DNA of 64,000 bases from Cyclobacteriaceae bacterium (GCA_019638275.1 JAHBUC010000002.1:1-64000); one strand, 5' to 3'; numbered from the stretch's first letter, positions 32,291 to 41,270 are shown. Numbers and translations: made by a program. The notes: generated by a model from the sequence alone, not told the origin.

Positions 32291-34066
32291 CTATTTAAAA
32301 GTCGGCATATCTAATTTTCTGGAAATACGAAATGCCGCATTGATCAATCCCACATGGCTGTAGGTTTGCGGAAAGTTGCCCCACTGCGAACCATCGAGCC
32401 CAACATCTTCACTGAAAATACCGAGGTGGTTGGCATAAGGTAAAATTCCATCCAGCGTTCTTATGGCATCATCCACCCTCCCTACGCAAGCCAGTGCATC
32501 TACATACCAGAACGCACACACCAAAAACGTGGCCTCCGGTTTTCCGAAATCATCAGGATGCACGTAACGGTAAAAAAGCCCCTGATCGGTTTTTAATTTT
32601 GCTTCCAGTTGCTTCAGGTGCTCCTGTGTTTTAGGCAAACGCGGATCGAGGTAGTTCATGGTGATTAGCTTCAGCGTGCTTGCATCCAAATTGGCTGAGC
32701 CAACCGCCTGTGTGTACACCTGTTGCTGCGGATCGTAACAACGTTCGATGCGATCAATCGCCAACGCTTCAATTTTTAATGCACGTGCACAGAGGTCGGC
32801 ATTCTCGGTAAGCCTGCCGATCTTCAATGCAGCTTTGCTGCCTGCCCAATGAAACAACATGGTGTAGCAATGTACTTGCTTTACATTTCTGAATTCCCAC
32901 AAACCTGCATCGGGCTCGTCCATAGTTCTCTCAATGGAGGTAAGCAGCCGATCAATCAATCGCGTGTAGGAATTTTTCTTGGCGATGGAGAGTCGTTTAT
33001 CAATGAACAACGGAAGCAAACTTACCAACACCTGCCCATACACATCATTTTGAATCTGGATGTATGCTTTATTGCCGATGCGCACGGGTTGATTGCCCAG
33101 ATAGCCTTCCAGGTCGATGTGAATTTCTTCCAGGTCCTTTTTTCCCGTAATGCTATACATGGGTTGAATTCGTTCCTCCTCTGTGATCAGAATATTCTGA
33201 ATGTATTCGAAGTAGCGCTCCAATTCATCAAAGTGGCCGATCTCGTTGAATGCCTTCAATGTGTAATATGCATCGCGAAACCAGCAATAGCGATAGTCCC
33301 ATGTGCGCGAACTTCCATGATGCTCAGGCAAACTGGTTGTGCCCGATGCAATAATGCCTCCCGTATCTTCATACTGATGCAACTTTAACACCAGAGCCGA
33401 GCGAATAATCTGATCCTGATAAATATCCGGCAGGTAGGTGCTCTTAATCCAACTTTGCCAATAGCGAACAGTTTTATTTATGAAATCCTCCGCGGTGGCT
33501 TTCAGCGCTGCTTCAAGTGGCTCTCCATACGTGAACACCAGGTACCGGTTTTGGTCCAACACAAACGACTGCTCTTCTACAATATGCGATAGGGAAACAT
33601 CGGTGGTAAGGCGCACCTGCATAGAAAAATTCAGAAAACGTAAATGATTGCTGCCTTGCACCACATCCGGTGATTTTTTTCCGTAATTACTCACCGGCCT
33701 GCAGCGTACTGTTATTTGCGGACTGCCCTCCAACAGTTCAATCTTCCGTACAAGCATCAGTGGCTTGAAGTAGCGTTCAAATTGTGAAAAGCGCGGTGCA
33801 CAATCAATCACTTTAAATTTTCCACTGGCACATTCAAACTCCGTACACAGCACATTGGTGTTGGGTATGTAATATTGATGACTTTTGTACTCACCAACCG
33901 GTGTAATTGAAAACTCTCCCCCCTGCTTTGAATCCAGCAAGCTACCAAATACAAAATCACTGTCGAACCGTGGCATACACATCCACTTTACTTTTGCTGC
34001 TGTATCTATGTAGGCAATGTAGGAGCAGTTACCCACAATACCCATGTTGTATTTGTGCATGCTCAT
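32291..34066 (-). CDS. Glycoside hydrolase family 15 protein
   Basis: This 591-residue GH15 enzyme has an N-terminal beta-sandwich (YNMGIVGNCSYIAYID, MPRFDSDFVFGSLLD) and an (alpha/alpha)6 barrel with SSRTWDYRYCWFRDAYYTLK. The catalytic glutamates sit near EGYLGNQPVRIGNKAY and FSEDVGLDGSQWGNFPQ. GH15 includes glucoamylases and trehalases. Its start overlaps the trehalose-phosphate synthase/phosphatase stop by 4 bp, so it probably acts on trehalose or a related glucoside. No signal peptide is visible, so it should be cytoplasmic. Confidence 0.92.
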   Translation of the reverse strand: MSMHKYNMGIVGNCSYIAYIDTAAKVKWMCMPRFDSDFVFGSLLDSKQGGEFSITPVGEYKSHQYYIPNTNVLCTEFECASGKFKVIDCAPRFSQFERYFKPLMLVRKIELLEGSPQITVRCRPVSNYGKKSPDVVQGSNHLRFLNFSMQVRLTTDVSLSHIVEEQSFVLDQNRYLVFTYGEPLEAALKATAEDFINKTVRYWQSWIKSTYLPDIYQDQIIRSALVLKLHQYEDTGGIIASGTTSLPEHHGSSRTWDYRYCWFRDAYYTLKAFNEIGHFDELERYFEYIQNILITEEERIQPMYSITGKKDLEEIHIDLEGYLGNQPVRIGNKAYIQIQNDVYGQVLVSLLPLFIDKRLSIAKKNSYTRLIDRLLTSIERTMDEPDAGLWEFRNVKQVHCYTMLFHWAGSKAALKIGRLTENADLCARALKIEALAIDRIERCYDPQQQVYTQAVGSANLDASTLKLITMNYLDPRLPKTQEHLKQLEAKLKTDQGLFYRYVHPDDFGKPEATFLVCAFWYVDALACVGRVDDAIRTLDGILPYANHLGIFSEDVGLDGSQWGNFPQTYSHVGLINAAFRISRKLDMPTFK

Positions 34067-36282
34067 CTGTTCAATTGGGTTAGTAATCCTAAAACTTCTT
34101 TTTGTGTAGGCAACACGTATTGTGCCTGCGTAATGCCCGGACCCACTTTTATGGTAATGGCCGAATGTTCAAGTGCCTGAAACATATCTTCATCGGTTTT
34201 ATCATCACCGATTACCAATACAAAATCTGCGGGCTTTCGCTCGAGTACTTTGCGTGCGGCTGAGCCTTTGTCAATACCCGCTACGCGCACTTCAATTACT
34301 TTGTTACCATCAATGACCTGAAGTTGTGCATTCCGAATGAGATGAAAGAGATTGTCAAGCAATTCACGTGAACGCACAAATCCCAGTTCCGCTTCTACAT
34401 TTCGGTAGTGCCACGCCAGTGTATGATTTTTTTCTTCCACAAACGAACCGGGACAACGCTGCACAAACATATCAAAGCTCGGTCGGATAAGGGGCTTCCA
34501 GGTTTGATCGATTGAGTTGCCGTGCACCCACGGCTCACCCTTCATGCGAATGGAGGCGCCATGCTCCGCCACCAGGTTTAGCGGCAAATCATCAAACCAT
34601 TCTTCCAATATATCGCTGTTGCGCCCGCTGATGATGGTGATTTCCGTATGCTTCTCTGAGGCCAATACTTCCAACAACGTTAACAATTTTTCATCGGGGC
34701 GCGCTTCACGCGGATGGCGGGCAAACGGAACCAGCGTTCCGTCATAATCCAGAAACAAATGACGCGTTTTTGCTTTTGAAAAGTCTGTTAAGATTTGCTT
34801 ACGAATCGAATCATTGACCAGTTTGAGTTTTCGCCTTTCCTGCAAAACCTTCACCTCCTTTAATTGATCCAGAAAATCCTTCACCCAATCCGTAACGGTA
34901 TATTCCACCAATCGCTTTTGCATACGCGCCATGTGTTCCCGTTGCTCCGGCACTTCCATAGTAAGGGCTTTATTAATTGAGTCAGACAACTCATCAATAT
35001 CCAACGGATTTACGAGGATGGCTTCGCCCAATTCGTTAGCTGCGCCTGCCAGCTCACTTAAAATCAACACACCTCGCTGGGCCACACGGCTCGCCACATA
35101 CTCCTTGGCTACCAGGTTCATCCCATCACGAAGTGGTGTGATCAGTCCTACATCAGCTGCCTGATACATGGCACACAACTCATCGAAAGCCAAGTGACCG
35201 TATTGGTAAATCACCGGCTGCCAGTCCAGTGTTGACCACTTTCCATTAATGCGGCCCACCTGTTCTTCAATCAGGTTTTTACGTTCGTTGTATTTCGAAA
35301 TAATTTCACGAGACGGAACCACCACTAAAACCAACACCACTTTCTTGTGCCATTCGGCATGAAGTTCCAGAAAGCGCTCATATCCGCTTAAGCGATTGGT
35401 AACACCTTTTGTATAATCCAGCCGATCGACTGAGAAGATGATTTTCCTGCCGGAGAAATTTTTAAGGATCTCGTTCTTCTGCCCAATAACCTTTTCGTCC
35501 TGTGTGGCACTGTGGAATTTATCATAATCAATACCCAACGGAAACAGATCAGTTTTGGCGATGCGATCACCCATATTAATGGAGCGGAATTGGTGATCGT
35601 AGCCGGCAATCATGCGAACAGCCTTTAAGAAATGTTGCACGTACTCATGCGTATGAAAGCCAATCAAATCGGCACCCAACATGCCACGAACAATTTTTTC
35701 TTTCCAGGCACGGTGCAACAACCGAAACACTTCGTAGGAAGGAAACGGAATGTGGAGAAAAAATCCGATGGAAACTTCCGGAAACTTTTCGCGTATCAGC
35801 TCTGGTAACAAAAACAATTGGTAATCATGTATCCAAACTACATCATCGGGCCGGATGATGGCGGCCAGCTTTTCAGCAAACATGCGGTTTACCTGTTCGT
35901 ACGCTTCAAAGTAAGCACTATCGAATACGGCATAGGTAGCAAAGTAGTGCAACGTTGGCCAAAGTGTAGCATTTGAAAAGCCGTTGTAGTACCGACTATA
36001 AAGTTTGGTTTCTAAAAAAATCGGTTCAATCTCAAACGACTGGGTTTCGGGTTGTGGCAGAGAAACAAATTTCTCCCAACGCTTTTCGGGAAAATCTGCG
36101 CTGCCGATCCATAGTTTTTCTGAGAACTCAGCATCGGTAGCGTGCCGGTCGAAATAACTTTTTAGTGCCGATACCAATCCGCCATCGCTGGGCTGCAAGG
36201 TAATTTTGCCACTTCGTTCAAGAAGTTTGAAGGGCAACCGATTGGACACCACAACCAGTCGTTTCTTGGTTTTTGATTCCAT
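34063..36282 (-). CDS. otsAB: Bifunctional trehalose-6-phosphate synthase/phosphatase
   Basis: This 739-residue fusion makes trehalose from UDP-glucose and glucose 6-phosphate. Residues 1 to about 470 are the GT20 synthase, with VVSNRLPFK, WIHDYQLFLLPEL, FLHIPFPSYEVFR and SVDRLDYTKGV. Residues about 495-735 are the HAD phosphatase, with FLDYDGTLVPFARHP and GDDKTDEDMFQAL. I start at ATG (MESKTKKRLVV) rather than the TTG two codons upstream. The gene leads a two-gene operon with GH15. Fused OtsA-OtsB proteins are known in Bacteroidota and in eukaryotes. Confidence 0.96.
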   Translation of the reverse strand: MESKTKKRLVVVSNRLPFKLLERSGKITLQPSDGGLVSALKSYFDRHATDAEFSEKLWIGSADFPEKRWEKFVSLPQPETQSFEIEPIFLETKLYSRYYNGFSNATLWPTLHYFATYAVFDSAYFEAYEQVNRMFAEKLAAIIRPDDVVWIHDYQLFLLPELIREKFPEVSIGFFLHIPFPSYEVFRLLHRAWKEKIVRGMLGADLIGFHTHEYVQHFLKAVRMIAGYDHQFRSINMGDRIAKTDLFPLGIDYDKFHSATQDEKVIGQKNEILKNFSGRKIIFSVDRLDYTKGVTNRLSGYERFLELHAEWHKKVVLVLVVVPSREIISKYNERKNLIEEQVGRINGKWSTLDWQPVIYQYGHLAFDELCAMYQAADVGLITPLRDGMNLVAKEYVASRVAQRGVLILSELAGAANELGEAILVNPLDIDELSDSINKALTMEVPEQREHMARMQKRLVEYTVTDWVKDFLDQLKEVKVLQERRKLKLVNDSIRKQILTDFSKAKTRHLFLDYDGTLVPFARHPREARPDEKLLTLLEVLASEKHTEITIISGRNSDILEEWFDDLPLNLVAEHGASIRMKGEPWVHGNSIDQTWKPLIRPSFDMFVQRCPGSFVEEKNHTLAWHYRNVEAELGFVRSRELLDNLFHLIRNAQLQVIDGNKVIEVRVAGIDKGSAARKVLERKPADFVLVIGDDKTDEDMFQALEHSAITIKVGPGITQAQYVLPTQKEVLGLLTQLNR

Positions 36283-36313
36283 TGACAACAGGTGGTTGGT
36301 TAAACAAGAGGCG

Positions 36314-36341
36314 CAAAAATCGGGAATTACGGGGTGGTCAA
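36314..36341 (-). promoter_or_regulatory. Weak promoter match for otsAB-GH15
   Basis: On the minus strand TTG (36341-36339), 17 bp and GATTTTTG (36321-36314) resemble the consensus with one mismatch at the first base of the -7 element. It lies about 32 bases before the otsAB start codon. Confidence 0.35.
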
Positions 36342-36345
36342 CAAG

Positions 36346-36381
36346 AAAAAACCCTCAAATTGTCAGAGAAATGAGGTTTTT
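36346..36381 (-). terminator. Second hairpin after tRNA-Val
   Basis: AAAAACCCTCA (36347-36357) and TGAGGTTTTT (36372-36381) pair with one bulge. On the minus strand it is followed by TTTTTT. It lies just beyond the first terminator, so the two work in tandem. Confidence 0.55.
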
Positions 36382-36401
36382 AACAGGCACTCTAAAAACA
36401 A

Positions 36402-36433
36402 AAAGACCTTTACAAACGTGTGCAAAGGTCTTT
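36402..36433 (-). terminator. Rho-independent terminator of tRNA-Val
   Basis: AAAGACCTTT (36402-36411) and AAAGGTCTTT (36424-36433) form a perfect 10-bp stem with a 12-base loop. On the minus strand the stem runs into TTTTTGTTTTTAG. It lies 12 bp past the tRNA 3' end. Confidence 0.85.
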
Positions 36434-36444
36434 GTCTATTTAAG

Positions 36445-36519
36445 TGGGAGCTGAGGGATTCGAACCCCCGACCCTCTGCTTGTAAGGCAGATGCTCTGAA
36501 CCAGCTGAGCTAAGCTCCC
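36445..36519 (-). tRNA. tRNA-Val (TAC anticodon)
   Basis: The 75-nt minus-strand sequence folds as a full cloverleaf. The acceptor stem GGGAGCT pairs with AGCTCCC, followed by discriminator A. The D arm is TAGCTCAGCTGG. The anticodon stem TCTGC/GCAGA holds the loop CTTACAA with anticodon TAC, and the T arm shows GGTTCGAATCC. CCA is not encoded. It is a single tRNA gene with its own promoter and tandem terminators. Confidence 0.96.
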
Positions 36520-36531
36520 GTTTAAGGACTG

Positions 36532-36561
36532 CAAATGTAGCAGAGAAAATTATTTGCACAA
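36532..36561 (-). promoter_or_regulatory. tRNA-Val promoter
   Basis: On the minus strand TTG (36561-36559), 19 bp and TACATTTG (36539-36532) match the Bacteroidota consensus exactly. Transcription would start near 36526, about 7 bases before the mature tRNA. Confidence 0.7.
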
Positions 36562-36624
36562 AAATCTTTTGTCCACAACCAAAACTTTATCAGTGTATAA
36601 CTTTTAAATGGTTGTTCCGTGTCG

Positions 36625-37185
36625 TCAGTCTTTTATTGGAGAATTGTACTGTTTAATATCAAACGCATCACGTAAACCAACGCTCATCAGCGTCATGTCA
36701 TCCAATTTGTTCTTTCTGAAGGAAGGTTCGCCCCGCTTCCAGACCTCATTTTTGTAGAAACCCTTTCTGGGCGGCTTGCTCTGATGCCTGGCAACTGGCT
36801 GGGGATCGTTCTCAAAATACAGTCCATAAATGGTTACCCGATAGCCATCATTAGCCATTTCCACTACAAATTTCCCCCTCCATTCACCACTCCAGTAAAT
36901 CAATGGCGTGTTGCTATATTTTCTACCGTAACGCTGGCAGTCTACCTGATAGTGACGAATCTCCCCGTTGTAACCCAACTCATTACGAACAACGTTTTGG
37001 GTAAATATTTTTGATTTCAACATGGAGACTACTTCCCGCCTGAGACTGTCCTCAGTACCCTGATAAAAATAATTCGCCCGCCAAACCAACTCATCATTTT
37101 CGATTTCAAACAAATCGAATTTTTGCGCAAGTACATCTACGGGCAGCGAGAACAAAAAAATCCAAAAAAACAGCGTACGGGTCAC
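36625..37185 (-). CDS. Hypothetical secreted protein
   Basis: I do not recognise this 186-residue protein. A signal peptide is clear (MTRTLFFWIFLFSLPVDVLAQ). The mature part begins FDLFEIENDELVWRANYFYQ, contains a tyrosine-rich strand YWSGEWRGKFVVEM and ends with a basic region KPPRKGFYKNEVWKRGE. It uses a GTG start. It stands alone, between tRNA-Val and the ammonium transporter. Some similarity in layout to DUF4468-type proteins can be imagined but is not supported. It is probably periplasmic. Confidence 0.7.
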   Translation of the reverse strand: MTRTLFFWIFLFSLPVDVLAQKFDLFEIENDELVWRANYFYQGTEDSLRREVVSMLKSKIFTQNVVRNELGYNGEIRHYQVDCQRYGRKYSNTPLIYWSGEWRGKFVVEMANDGYRVTIYGLYFENDPQPVARHQSKPPRKGFYKNEVWKRGEPSFRKNKLDDMTLMSVGLRDAFDIKQYNSPIKD

Positions 37186-37340
37186 CCTGCAACCAAATAA
37201 CTATTTGATAAAAAAACAACCTGCGATTCGCTAAAACGGAATTGTTGAAATTTCTGGGTACAGGATGAAATTTGAACCAATTTTTTTAAAAAACAGGTGG
37301 TTTTTTGGAAACATAAGGCTCAAAAATACCCTATCTAAAT

Positions 37341-37411
37341 CGATTTCTGTACTTTTTCTTAACAATTTGGTAAAAATTCAAACTAACATTCTGAATTTTA
37401 ACTAGAAATCG
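37341..37411. promoter_or_regulatory. Distant inverted octamers before amtB
   Basis: CGATTTCT (37341-37348) and AGAAATCG (37404-37411) are perfect inverse octamers with centres 63 bp apart, which is six helical turns. They lie 40-110 bp before the ammonium transporter start. They could bind a looping regulator or be chance. No sigma-54 signature (TGGCA-N7-TTGC) is found in the 263-bp leader 37186-37448, which otherwise holds AT-rich DNA. Confidence 0.25.
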
Positions 37412-37448
37412 AAATAAAAAACTACCGTTCAACCTAAACCCAAAATTT

Positions 37449-38786
37449 ATGAGAAGATCGATTATCTACCTTGCCCTTCTGGTAGGCATAAGTGTGTTGG
37501 CTGTTTTTATGCCAGCTGTGCCCAATACCATTAACACCGAGGGTATTGACTCTGGAGACGTTGCCTGGATGTTGGCAGCCACAGCCCTTGTATTATTAAT
37601 GACTCCAGGACTTGCCTACTTCTATGGAGGCATGATCAATACCAAAAACATCATCTCCACCATGCTCCAAAGTTTCATCGCTATGGGAGTAATCAGTGTG
37701 CTGTGGATTGTGGTGGGTTTCAGCCTGGCATTCGGTGACAGCATTGGCGGTTTTATCGGGAACCCTGCCTCGTACTTCATGTTTCAAAACGTGCTGGATG
37801 CTCCGGTTTTCGGAACCATTCCCCTGGTACTTTTTGCCTTCTTCCAGCTCAAGTTTGCTATCATCACACCTGCTCTTATTACCGGCACATTTGCTGAGCG
37901 CATCCGGTTCAAGTCCTACATCATCTTCCTTGTACTGTTCTCCTTGTTCATCTATGCTCCACTTGCCCACATGACCTGGCATCCCGATGGATTCTTCTTT
38001 CAACTCGGTGTATTGGACTTTGCTGGAGGAACGGTGGTTCATATGTCGGCTGGTTTTGCAGCGCTTGTCGCATCCATGTACCTGAGAAACAGATCAGAGG
38101 TAAAAGAAGCGATAAAACCGGCTAACATACCCTTTGTACTGTTGGGCACTGGCTTACTTTGGTTTGGTTGGTTTGGCTTCAACGCTGGCAGTGCGCTCAG
38201 CGCAGGAACACTTGCGGCTTCAGCCTTCGCTGCTACAAACACAGCTTCTGCTGCTGCCGGATTATGCTGGGTATTATTCGATTCTGTTCGCGGAAAAAAA
38301 CCTTCAGCCCTTGGCTTCTGTATTGGTGCAGTAGTGGGGCTTGTGGCCATCACACCAGCTGCAGGATTTGTCACAATTCCTTCCAGTCTGTTTATCGGAA
38401 CCATGGCCGCATTGATCAGTAATGTAGTGGTTCATTGGAAATCCAAAACAACGCTTGAAGATACATTGGATGTGTTCCCCTGTCACGGGGTGGGTGGCGC
38501 GGTAGGCATGGTAATGACCGGATTACTGGCAAGTACCGCAGTGAATGGCGGAAACACAACCGGCAATGGTCTTTTTTTCGGTGAATACGAATTATTCAAA
38601 GTGCAGATGATTGGCTTAATGGTGGCTGTAGCCTTCATCACTGTTGGATCTTATATCATTCTTAAGATCACTGATCTCATCTCACCAATGACTGTAAGTA
38701 ATGAAGAAAAACAGGTGGGCTCAGATTACAGTCAGCATGGCGAAAACCTGTCTGCATTAGAATTGGAGAAGGGGCTTGCTGCCTGA
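37449..38786 (+). CDS. amtB: Ammonium transporter
   Basis: This 445-residue Amt/Mep/Rh protein carries ammonium across the inner membrane. A short signal peptide-like helix precedes about eleven transmembrane segments. Family motifs are DVAWMLAATALVLLMTPGLAYFYGG (read in two parts), APLAHMTWHPDGFF, DFAGGTVVHMSAGFAAL, and the twin-histidine helix containing FPCHGVGGAVGMV. The C-terminal tail GSDYSQHGENL is the PII-interaction tail. No glnB/glnK gene follows it here. It leads the amtB-porin-glutamine synthetase cluster. Confidence 0.96.
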   Translation: MRRSIIYLALLVGISVLAVFMPAVPNTINTEGIDSGDVAWMLAATALVLLMTPGLAYFYGGMINTKNIISTMLQSFIAMGVISVLWIVVGFSLAFGDSIGGFIGNPASYFMFQNVLDAPVFGTIPLVLFAFFQLKFAIITPALITGTFAERIRFKSYIIFLVLFSLFIYAPLAHMTWHPDGFFFQLGVLDFAGGTVVHMSAGFAALVASMYLRNRSEVKEAIKPANIPFVLLGTGLLWFGWFGFNAGSALSAGTLAASAFAATNTASAAAGLCWVLFDSVRGKKPSALGFCIGAVVGLVAITPAAGFVTIPSSLFIGTMAALISNVVVHWKSKTTLEDTLDVFPCHGVGGAVGMVMTGLLASTAVNGGNTTGNGLFFGEYELFKVQMIGLMVAVAFITVGSYIILKITDLISPMTVSNEEKQVGSDYSQHGENLSALELEKGLAA

Positions 38787-38800
38787 TTAATCACCAAAGC

Positions 38801-38832
38801 GTTCCGGAGGGTGTAAGAGACCCTGCCGGAAC
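38801..38832 (+). terminator. Intercistronic hairpin after amtB
   Basis: GTTCCGG-AGGG (38801-38811) pairs with CCCT-G-CCGGAAC (38821-38832). It begins 14 bp past the amtB stop. No U-run follows directly, so it probably acts as a partial terminator or RNA-end protector between amtB and the porin gene. Confidence 0.6.
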
Positions 38833-38870
38833 CACTTTAGCTTATTGTTTAAAAAAACACACCCAAAATT

Positions 38871-40127
38871 ATGAAAAATTCAGCTTTACACTTTTCGAAA
38901 TATGTCGTTATACTTTTAGTCCTGATGAATGGTTCCATTTTAATGGCCCAGGAGAATTTAATAGTTGCTTCTGTAGCAAAGCTTCCGCCAAAAGAAGAAC
39001 CCATTATTACAGCCGGTGATCTGGCTGAACAACTGTTAAAGAAAGAAGAGGGTGAAGAAGATGAAATACCCAAACTAACTTTCTCTGGTTCGGTTGATAC
39101 CTACTTTCACAGCTCATTCAAAACCAAGAACTTTTATTATGACGATGCCTTTGCGCCCTCCTCATCATTTGCAGATTCAAAAGGCTTTTCCATTGGCATG
39201 GTGAACCTCATTGCTTCCTATGCCGGAAGTAAAGCGGGATTTACAGCCGACCTCGTTTTCGGCCCCCGTGGAAAAGCTGCCGTGTTCGGATCGGCATCCG
39301 GTCAGTCCATTATCAACCAGGCCTTTGTGTACTACAACTTCTCCGATAAAATCACACTCAATGTCGGGCAGTTCAATACCTTTCTTGGTTATGAAGTTAT
39401 TTCACCGGCCGTTAACTTTCATTACTCCACTTCTTACCTGTTTTCATATGGACCGTTCAGTCACACAGGTGCACGGCTTGATTTTGTATTAGACAAAGGA
39501 ATTGTTGCCAAGATTGCCGTAATGAATCCAACCGATCTGGTTGAGTTCAACCCGGTGAACACTTTTACTTTGGGTGCACAGATTGGAAAAACTTCCGATG
39601 CGGGTGGAATCTGGTTAAACTTTCTGTACGGTGACCAAGATGGAAAATTGGTGAAGGAGGATGCTACCATCGGTGAAACCTCAGCCGGAAAATTATTTCA
39701 AGCCGATGTTACACTGGGCTATGAGTTATCACCGGTATTTTATCTCGGGTTCAATGCATCCATGCAAAGTACTGTGGCCGGGGAAGAGGTGAATGACAAC
39801 GGGGACATTGTGAAAACAGTCGGGCCAACCTCTTCATTCCTTGGATTCGCTGTGTATCCAAAAATCAGTGTTTCAAAAAGTTTTGATCTGGGATTCCGAG
39901 CCGAATACTTTTCCATCAAGCACAATCATCTAAACATCTTCGGCCTTAGTGAGGATGGTGATGGGAGCGTTGTTGAGTTCACGCTTTCCGGAAATTACAA
40001 AGTGGGCAACCTGATGTTCATTCCGGAAGTGCGCATTGATAAAACCACGGAGAACTCTTTCTACAGCGGCACAAGCCCCAAGGATATGATGGCTACCCTA
40101 AACCTTGCTGCAGTTTATAAATTTTAA
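38871..40127 (+). CDS. Outer-membrane porin, beta-barrel porin-2 like
   Basis: This 418-residue outer-membrane protein has a signal peptide (about residues 1-25, ending LMAQ), a short acidic linker KKEEGEEDEIPK and a barrel that begins LTFSGSVDTYFHSSF. It matches the beta-barrel porin-2 family in INQAFVYYNFSDKITLNVGQFNTFLGYEVISP (read in two parts) and YLFSYGPFSHTGARLDF. It sits between the ammonium transporter and glutamine synthetase and so probably admits nitrogen compounds; that is context inference. The C-terminus ends in aromatic F. Confidence 0.85.
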   Translation: MKNSALHFSKYVVILLVLMNGSILMAQENLIVASVAKLPPKEEPIITAGDLAEQLLKKEEGEEDEIPKLTFSGSVDTYFHSSFKTKNFYYDDAFAPSSSFADSKGFSIGMVNLIASYAGSKAGFTADLVFGPRGKAAVFGSASGQSIINQAFVYYNFSDKITLNVGQFNTFLGYEVISPAVNFHYSTSYLFSYGPFSHTGARLDFVLDKGIVAKIAVMNPTDLVEFNPVNTFTLGAQIGKTSDAGGIWLNFLYGDQDGKLVKEDATIGETSAGKLFQADVTLGYELSPVFYLGFNASMQSTVAGEEVNDNGDIVKTVGPTSSFLGFAVYPKISVSKSFDLGFRAEYFSIKHNHLNIFGLSEDGDGSVVEFTLSGNYKVGNLMFIPEVRIDKTTENSFYSGTSPKDMMATLNLAAVYKF

Positions 40128-40154
40128 AACCACTATAACCTAAATTTTAAAACA

Positions 40155-41207
40155 ATGTCAAAAGCAAAACTCGAGTACATCTGGCTGGATGGATACACGC
40201 CCACACAAAGCCTGAGAAGCAAAACAAAAATCATCCGCAACTTTGACGGAACGCTGGATGGATGTCCGATGTGGTCGTTTGATGGAAGCTCAACCGAGCA
40301 GGCACCAGGAGGATCGTCTGACTGTCTGTTACTGCCGGTCGCGTTGTTTCCTGATCCTGCACGAAGAGATGCCTATCTCGTTATGTGCGAAGTGCTGAGC
40401 CCGGATGGCACACCACATCCTTCCAATGCCCGCGCAACAATTGAAGACGATGACCGTGACTTCTGGTTCGGATTTGAACAGGAATATTTCCTTTGGAATC
40501 CGGTAACCAACAAACCACTTGGATTTCCTGAGAATGGCTATCCATCACCACAAGGGCCCTATTATTGCTCGGTTGGCGCTCAGAATGCTTATGGGCGCGA
40601 GATCATAGAAAGACATCTCGACTATTGTTTAACCGCAGGGATTAACGTTGAAGGCATCAACGCAGAAGTTGCACCCGGCCAGTGGGAGTTTCAAATATTT
40701 GCTAAAGGTGCCAAAGAAGCAGGAGATCAGGTGTGGGTAGCTCGCTACCTTTTGGAACGTACTGCCGAACAATCGGGGGTTTCCATAAACTGGCATTGCA
40801 AACCACTCGGCCAAACCGACTGGAATGGCTCAGGCATGCACGCTAATTTCTCTAACTCTCTTCTCCGGGAATGTGGGTCGAGAGAAATCTACGAACAAGT
40901 TTGCCAGGGATTTGCACCTTTTGTACAAGAACACATTGCTGTATACGGTGCCGATAATCATTTGAGGCTCACCGGCAAACATGAAACACAATCCATTGAC
41001 AAATTCTCTTACGGCATTTCCGACAGGGGTGCCTCCATTCGCATTCCCATTGCCACCGTTGAAAATGGATGGAAAGGCTGGCTGGAAGACCGCAGGCCCA
41101 ATTCATCGGCAGATCCATACAAGGTTGCCGCACGAATAATCACCACGGTAAAACATGCTTCAGCACATGTGTTTGTAACCACCAACGGAAATGGCGTAGC
41201 GCATTAA
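40155..41207 (+). CDS. Glutamine synthetase, GSII type
   Basis: This 350-residue enzyme makes glutamine from glutamate, ammonia and ATP. The short length and eukaryote-like motifs identify GSII: IWLDGYTPTQSLRSKTK, FDGSSTEQAPGGSSD, FGFEQEYFLW, GINAEVAPGQWEFQ, GSGMHANFSN and LTGKHETQ. It lacks the adenylylation tyrosine region of large GSI. It is last in the amtB-porin-glutamine synthetase group, 27 bp after the porin, so uptake and assimilation are co-encoded. Confidence 0.95.
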   Translation: MSKAKLEYIWLDGYTPTQSLRSKTKIIRNFDGTLDGCPMWSFDGSSTEQAPGGSSDCLLLPVALFPDPARRDAYLVMCEVLSPDGTPHPSNARATIEDDDRDFWFGFEQEYFLWNPVTNKPLGFPENGYPSPQGPYYCSVGAQNAYGREIIERHLDYCLTAGINVEGINAEVAPGQWEFQIFAKGAKEAGDQVWVARYLLERTAEQSGVSINWHCKPLGQTDWNGSGMHANFSNSLLRECGSREIYEQVCQGFAPFVQEHIAVYGADNHLRLTGKHETQSIDKFSYGISDRGASIRIPIATVENGWKGWLEDRRPNSSADPYKVAARIITTVKHASAHVFVTTNGNGVAH

Positions 41208-41237
41208 TCACAGTTGGGCTAGTTGTGCTTTAAGCCG

Positions 41238-41264
41238 GAGCCGTCTCATCAGTTGGGGCGGCTC
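41238..41264. terminator. Hairpin between convergent glutamine synthetase and acyltransferase genes
   Basis: GAGCCG (41238-41243) and CGGCTC (41259-41264) pair across a 15-base loop. On the plus strand CTTTGC follows. It lies between two convergent stop codons and could serve both. Confidence 0.55.
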
Positions 41265-41270
41265 TTTGCA

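Noticed and set aside
37186..37448. Sigma-54 promoter or riboswitch before amtB
   Set aside because: I looked for TGGCA-N7-TTGC and for a recognisable aptamer and saw neither; only an inverted octamer pair is present.
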